DNA of 8,939 nucleotides. Origin: Sediminibacterium sp. (GTDB taxonomy: Bacteria > Bacteroidota > Bacteroidia > Chitinophagales > Chitinophagaceae). A model generated the notes under the pieces. That model saw only the letters and a list, made by a program, of their open reading frames with translations, was not told the origin of the DNA and made no database searches. The position numbers were made by a program, and so were the translations under genes. Shown piece after piece: positions 7,251 through 8,939 of the stretch (position 1 is its first letter; each line of letters opens with the position of its first letter). The DNA is taken from assembly GCA_017987615.1 (NCBI GenBank), contig JAGNTI010000049.1:1-8939 (forward strand), given 5' to 3'.

Positions 7251-8111
7251 ATGAAACATTTACTCGCTTTCATTTTTGTATTGGCGCTGATGCCTGCACA
7301 AGCACAAAAAGTAAATAAAAAATTACAGCACGGGTTAGAAACCCTCACTGCTGGGTTTAAAGGTGACGTGGGCGTTTATGTAAAAGATTTACATACTGGA
7401 AAAATAGCAAGTATTAACGCTGATAGTATTTTTCCAACAGCAAGTATGGTTAAAGTGCCTATACTTATTGGCATCATGGATAAAATTAATAAAGGCGAAC
7501 TCAAATATCATCAGGAGTTAACCTACAAAGATTCTTTGTTTTATGCAGGGTCCGATTTGCTTGCTTCATTAAAACACAATGAAAAAGTTGAGCTGAGTAA
7601 AGTGATTATGCTCATGCTTACAACAAGTGATAATACGGCTAGTTTGTGGTTACAATCACTAGCGGGCACTGGAACAAGAATCAATCAAATCCTTGATAGC
7701 ATTGGCTATACGGCTACTAGGGTAAATAGTAGAACAACAGGTAGAGAAGCGAGTAGAGAGAAATTTGGATGGGGACAAACCAGTCCAAAAGAAATGGTTT
7801 CTATGTTTGAAGCTTTGGCCAATAGAAATTTATTGGACACTGCTTCTTCTGAAAAAATGCTTCGATTGCTTGGTAGAAATTACTGGGATGAAGAAGCGAT
7901 TTCACAAATTCCACCCGATGTTTTTGTGGCTAGTAAAAATGGTGCCGTTAATGCGAGTAGAAGTGAAGCGATGTATGTGTCCGGAAAAAATGCGCGATAC
8001 GTTTTTTGTATCTGTACTAAAAATAATAAAGACACAAGTTGGGAATTGCAAAATGAAGCATGGGAGCTCGCCAGAAAAGTGTCTAAATTATTATGGGAAA
8101 CCTACAAGTGA
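7251..8111 (+). CDS. Secreted class A beta-lactamase-fold serine hydrolase
   Basis: The 286-residue protein has a clear Sec signal peptide, with a hydrophobic core at about 4-14 and probable cleavage after Ala18 (AQA-Q). There is no lipobox cysteine, so it should be periplasmic. The body has the penicillin-recognising serine enzyme fold. The motifs are Ser65-x-x-Lys68 (TASMVKVP), Ser126-Asp-Asn128 (TTSDNTAS) and Lys229-Asn-Gly231 (ASKNGAV), the last replacing KTG or KSG. When the omega-loop region (about 155-182) is laid ungapped against TEM-1, the deacylating Glu166 falls on Thr162, and the Asn170 position is Glu166 in this protein. A true beta-lactamase role is therefore doubtful. A peptidoglycan DD-peptidase-like, esterase or other hydrolase role is as likely, and the substrate is unknown. 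The reading frame is intact. The stop is 17 bp from the convergent feoB stop. It follows the peroxiredoxin gene by 5 bp. Confidence 0.88.
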   Translation: MKHLLAFIFVLALMPAQAQKVNKKLQHGLETLTAGFKGDVGVYVKDLHTGKIASINADSIFPTASMVKVPILIGIMDKINKGELKYHQELTYKDSLFYAGSDLLASLKHNEKVELSKVIMLMLTTSDNTASLWLQSLAGTGTRINQILDSIGYTATRVNSRTTGREASREKFGWGQTSPKEMVSMFEALANRNLLDTASSEKMLRLLGRNYWDEEAISQIPPDVFVASKNGAVNASRSEAMYVSGKNARYVFCICTKNNKDTSWELQNEAWELARKVSKLLWETYK

Positions 8112-8128
8112 TGATCTGTTAATTGCTT

Positions 8129-8939
8129 TTAACTAAACAAAACATACGTTAACCAGCTCATCCCATATGCGAGGGCTGTCATATACACAAGTTGAAACGC
8201 AGGCCATTTCCAAGACTTTGTTTCTCTTTTTACAACGGCTAGTGTACTCATACACTGCATGGCTAGTAAATAAAATATCATCAGCGAAAGGCCGGCTGCT
8301 AAAGTGTATACTTTGGTTCCATCTGGATGTCTAGCAGCTGCCAATTTTTGTCTGAGAGAGCTGTCTTCACTGTCTTCTACGCTATATAAGGTAGCCATGG
8401 TACCTACAAAAACCTCTCTAGCCGCAAAGGAAGTAATGAGGGCAATGCCTATTTTCCAGTCGTATCCAAGCGGCTTGATGGCTGGCTCAATAGCTTTACC
8501 CAAAATGCCCGCATACGAATGTTGTAGTTTTTCTGATGCGTATTGTTTATCTAAAGAATCTTTTTTTGCAGGCAACACTTGACTGAGTGCTTCATACTTT
8601 TTAGTAGTATTTGCTATTTGATCACCAGGTCCGTAGCTACTTAAAAACCATAGTAATAGGCTAATAATCATGATTACTTTACCTGCATCTGTAACAAATA
8701 TTTTAGCTTTTTCGAGCATGGTAATACCCACGTTTTTCCAACGCGGAGCTCTATACATGGGAAGCTCTAAAATAAAAAAGCTTTTTTCTTTGATGGTGAT
8801 AAACCACTTTAGAACATAGCTAACAAGCATCGCCATTACTATGCCTAGTAAATAAAGACCCATCATTACAAGGCCTTGTAAACTTAAAAATCCAAAGTAG
8901 TATTTGTTATCTACAACAAGTGAAATTAAAATCGTGAAT
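8129..8939 (-). CDS. feoB: Ferrous iron transport protein B, C-terminal membrane part
   Basis: FeoB is the inner-membrane Fe(II) transporter with an N-terminal G-protein domain and a membrane domain with two Gate repeats. Only the last 269 or so codons are in the window. The frame is open to the right edge, so the gene starts outside. The ATG at 8866 is internal, because the preceding 24 codons continue the protein with a QGLVMMGLYLLGI segment. Recognisable FeoB parts are FILELPMYRAPRW, the membrane segment GKVIMIISLLLWFLSSYGPG, the Gate motif AIEPAIKPLGYDWKIG, ITSFAAREVFVGTMATLY, and the late segment LLAMQCMSTLAVVKRETKSW. The last holds the conserved membrane cysteine. A soluble, Lys-rich insertion of about 40 residues lies between SSYGPG and HSYAGILGKAIEP, as is common in this family. 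The C-terminus ends with a last hydrophobic helix and no added domain. The N-terminal GTPase and any feoA are out of view. Confidence 0.94.
   Translation of the reverse strand, partial: FTILISLVVDNKYYFGFLSLQGLVMMGLYLLGIVMAMLVSYVLKWFITIKEKSFFILELPMYRAPRWKNVGITMLEKAKIFVTDAGKVIMIISLLLWFLSSYGPGDQIANTTKKYEALSQVLPAKKDSLDKQYASEKLQHSYAGILGKAIEPAIKPLGYDWKIGIALITSFAAREVFVGTMATLYSVEDSEDSSLRQKLAAARHPDGTKVYTLAAGLSLMIFYLLAMQCMSTLAVVKRETKSWKWPAFQLVYMTALAYGMSWLTYVLFS

Noticed and set aside
8118..8133. Hairpin GTTAA-loop-TTAAC between the hydrolase and feoB ends, as a bidirectional terminator
   Set aside because: The stem is only 5 bp and AT-rich, with no T tract in the right place, so it is too weak to call.
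7765..8136. A 123-codon open frame on the + strand overlapping the serine hydrolase
   Set aside because: It lies in another frame inside a gene with clear family motifs, has no recognisable domain or signal, and its start lies within the hydrolase coding sequence.

Overview
The window looks like chromosomal DNA from a member of the Bacteroidota, probably near the Chitinophagaceae or a related group. This is inferred from the AT-rich, low-GC3 coding sequence, the scarcity of Shine-Dalgarno sites, the Bacteroidota-style wording of the RND pump, FeoB and CarB proteins, and one TAnnTTTG-like promoter element. No RNA gene, mobile element, CRISPR array or phage gene was found. The window is densely coding, and the longest non-coding gap is 112 bp (6654-6765).

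Left block, + strand (1-4018): the C-terminal end of an RND efflux periplasmic adaptor, a complete 1023-residue RND inner-membrane permease 2 bp downstream, and pyridoxamine 5'-phosphate oxidase (pdxH) 9 bp after that. The close spacing suggests one transcript. The outer-membrane partner of the pump is not in view.

Middle block, - strand (4032-6653): two genes 12 bp apart, read from right to left. The first encodes a free-standing N-terminal half of the carbamoyl-phosphate synthetase large subunit. It ends exactly where the second synthetase half would begin in a normal CarB. The second encodes the C-terminal half of a split transketolase. Neither partner half is in the window. This pair of half-enzymes is the most unusual thing seen here.

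Right block, + strand (6766-8111): a BCP-type peroxiredoxin, followed 5 bp later by a secreted class A beta-lactamase-fold serine hydrolase. The hydrolase keeps the SxxK and SDN motifs but lacks the usual omega-loop glutamate and has KNG in place of KTG. At the right edge, on the - strand and convergent with it, is the C-terminal membrane part of the ferrous iron transporter FeoB.

Most of the content is housekeeping or common accessory function: efflux, vitamin B6, pyrimidine and arginine precursor supply, pentose phosphate flux, peroxide defence and iron uptake. I see no convincing new multi-gene system. The points worth a second look are the split CarB, the orphan transketolase half beside it, and the altered active site of the serine hydrolase.
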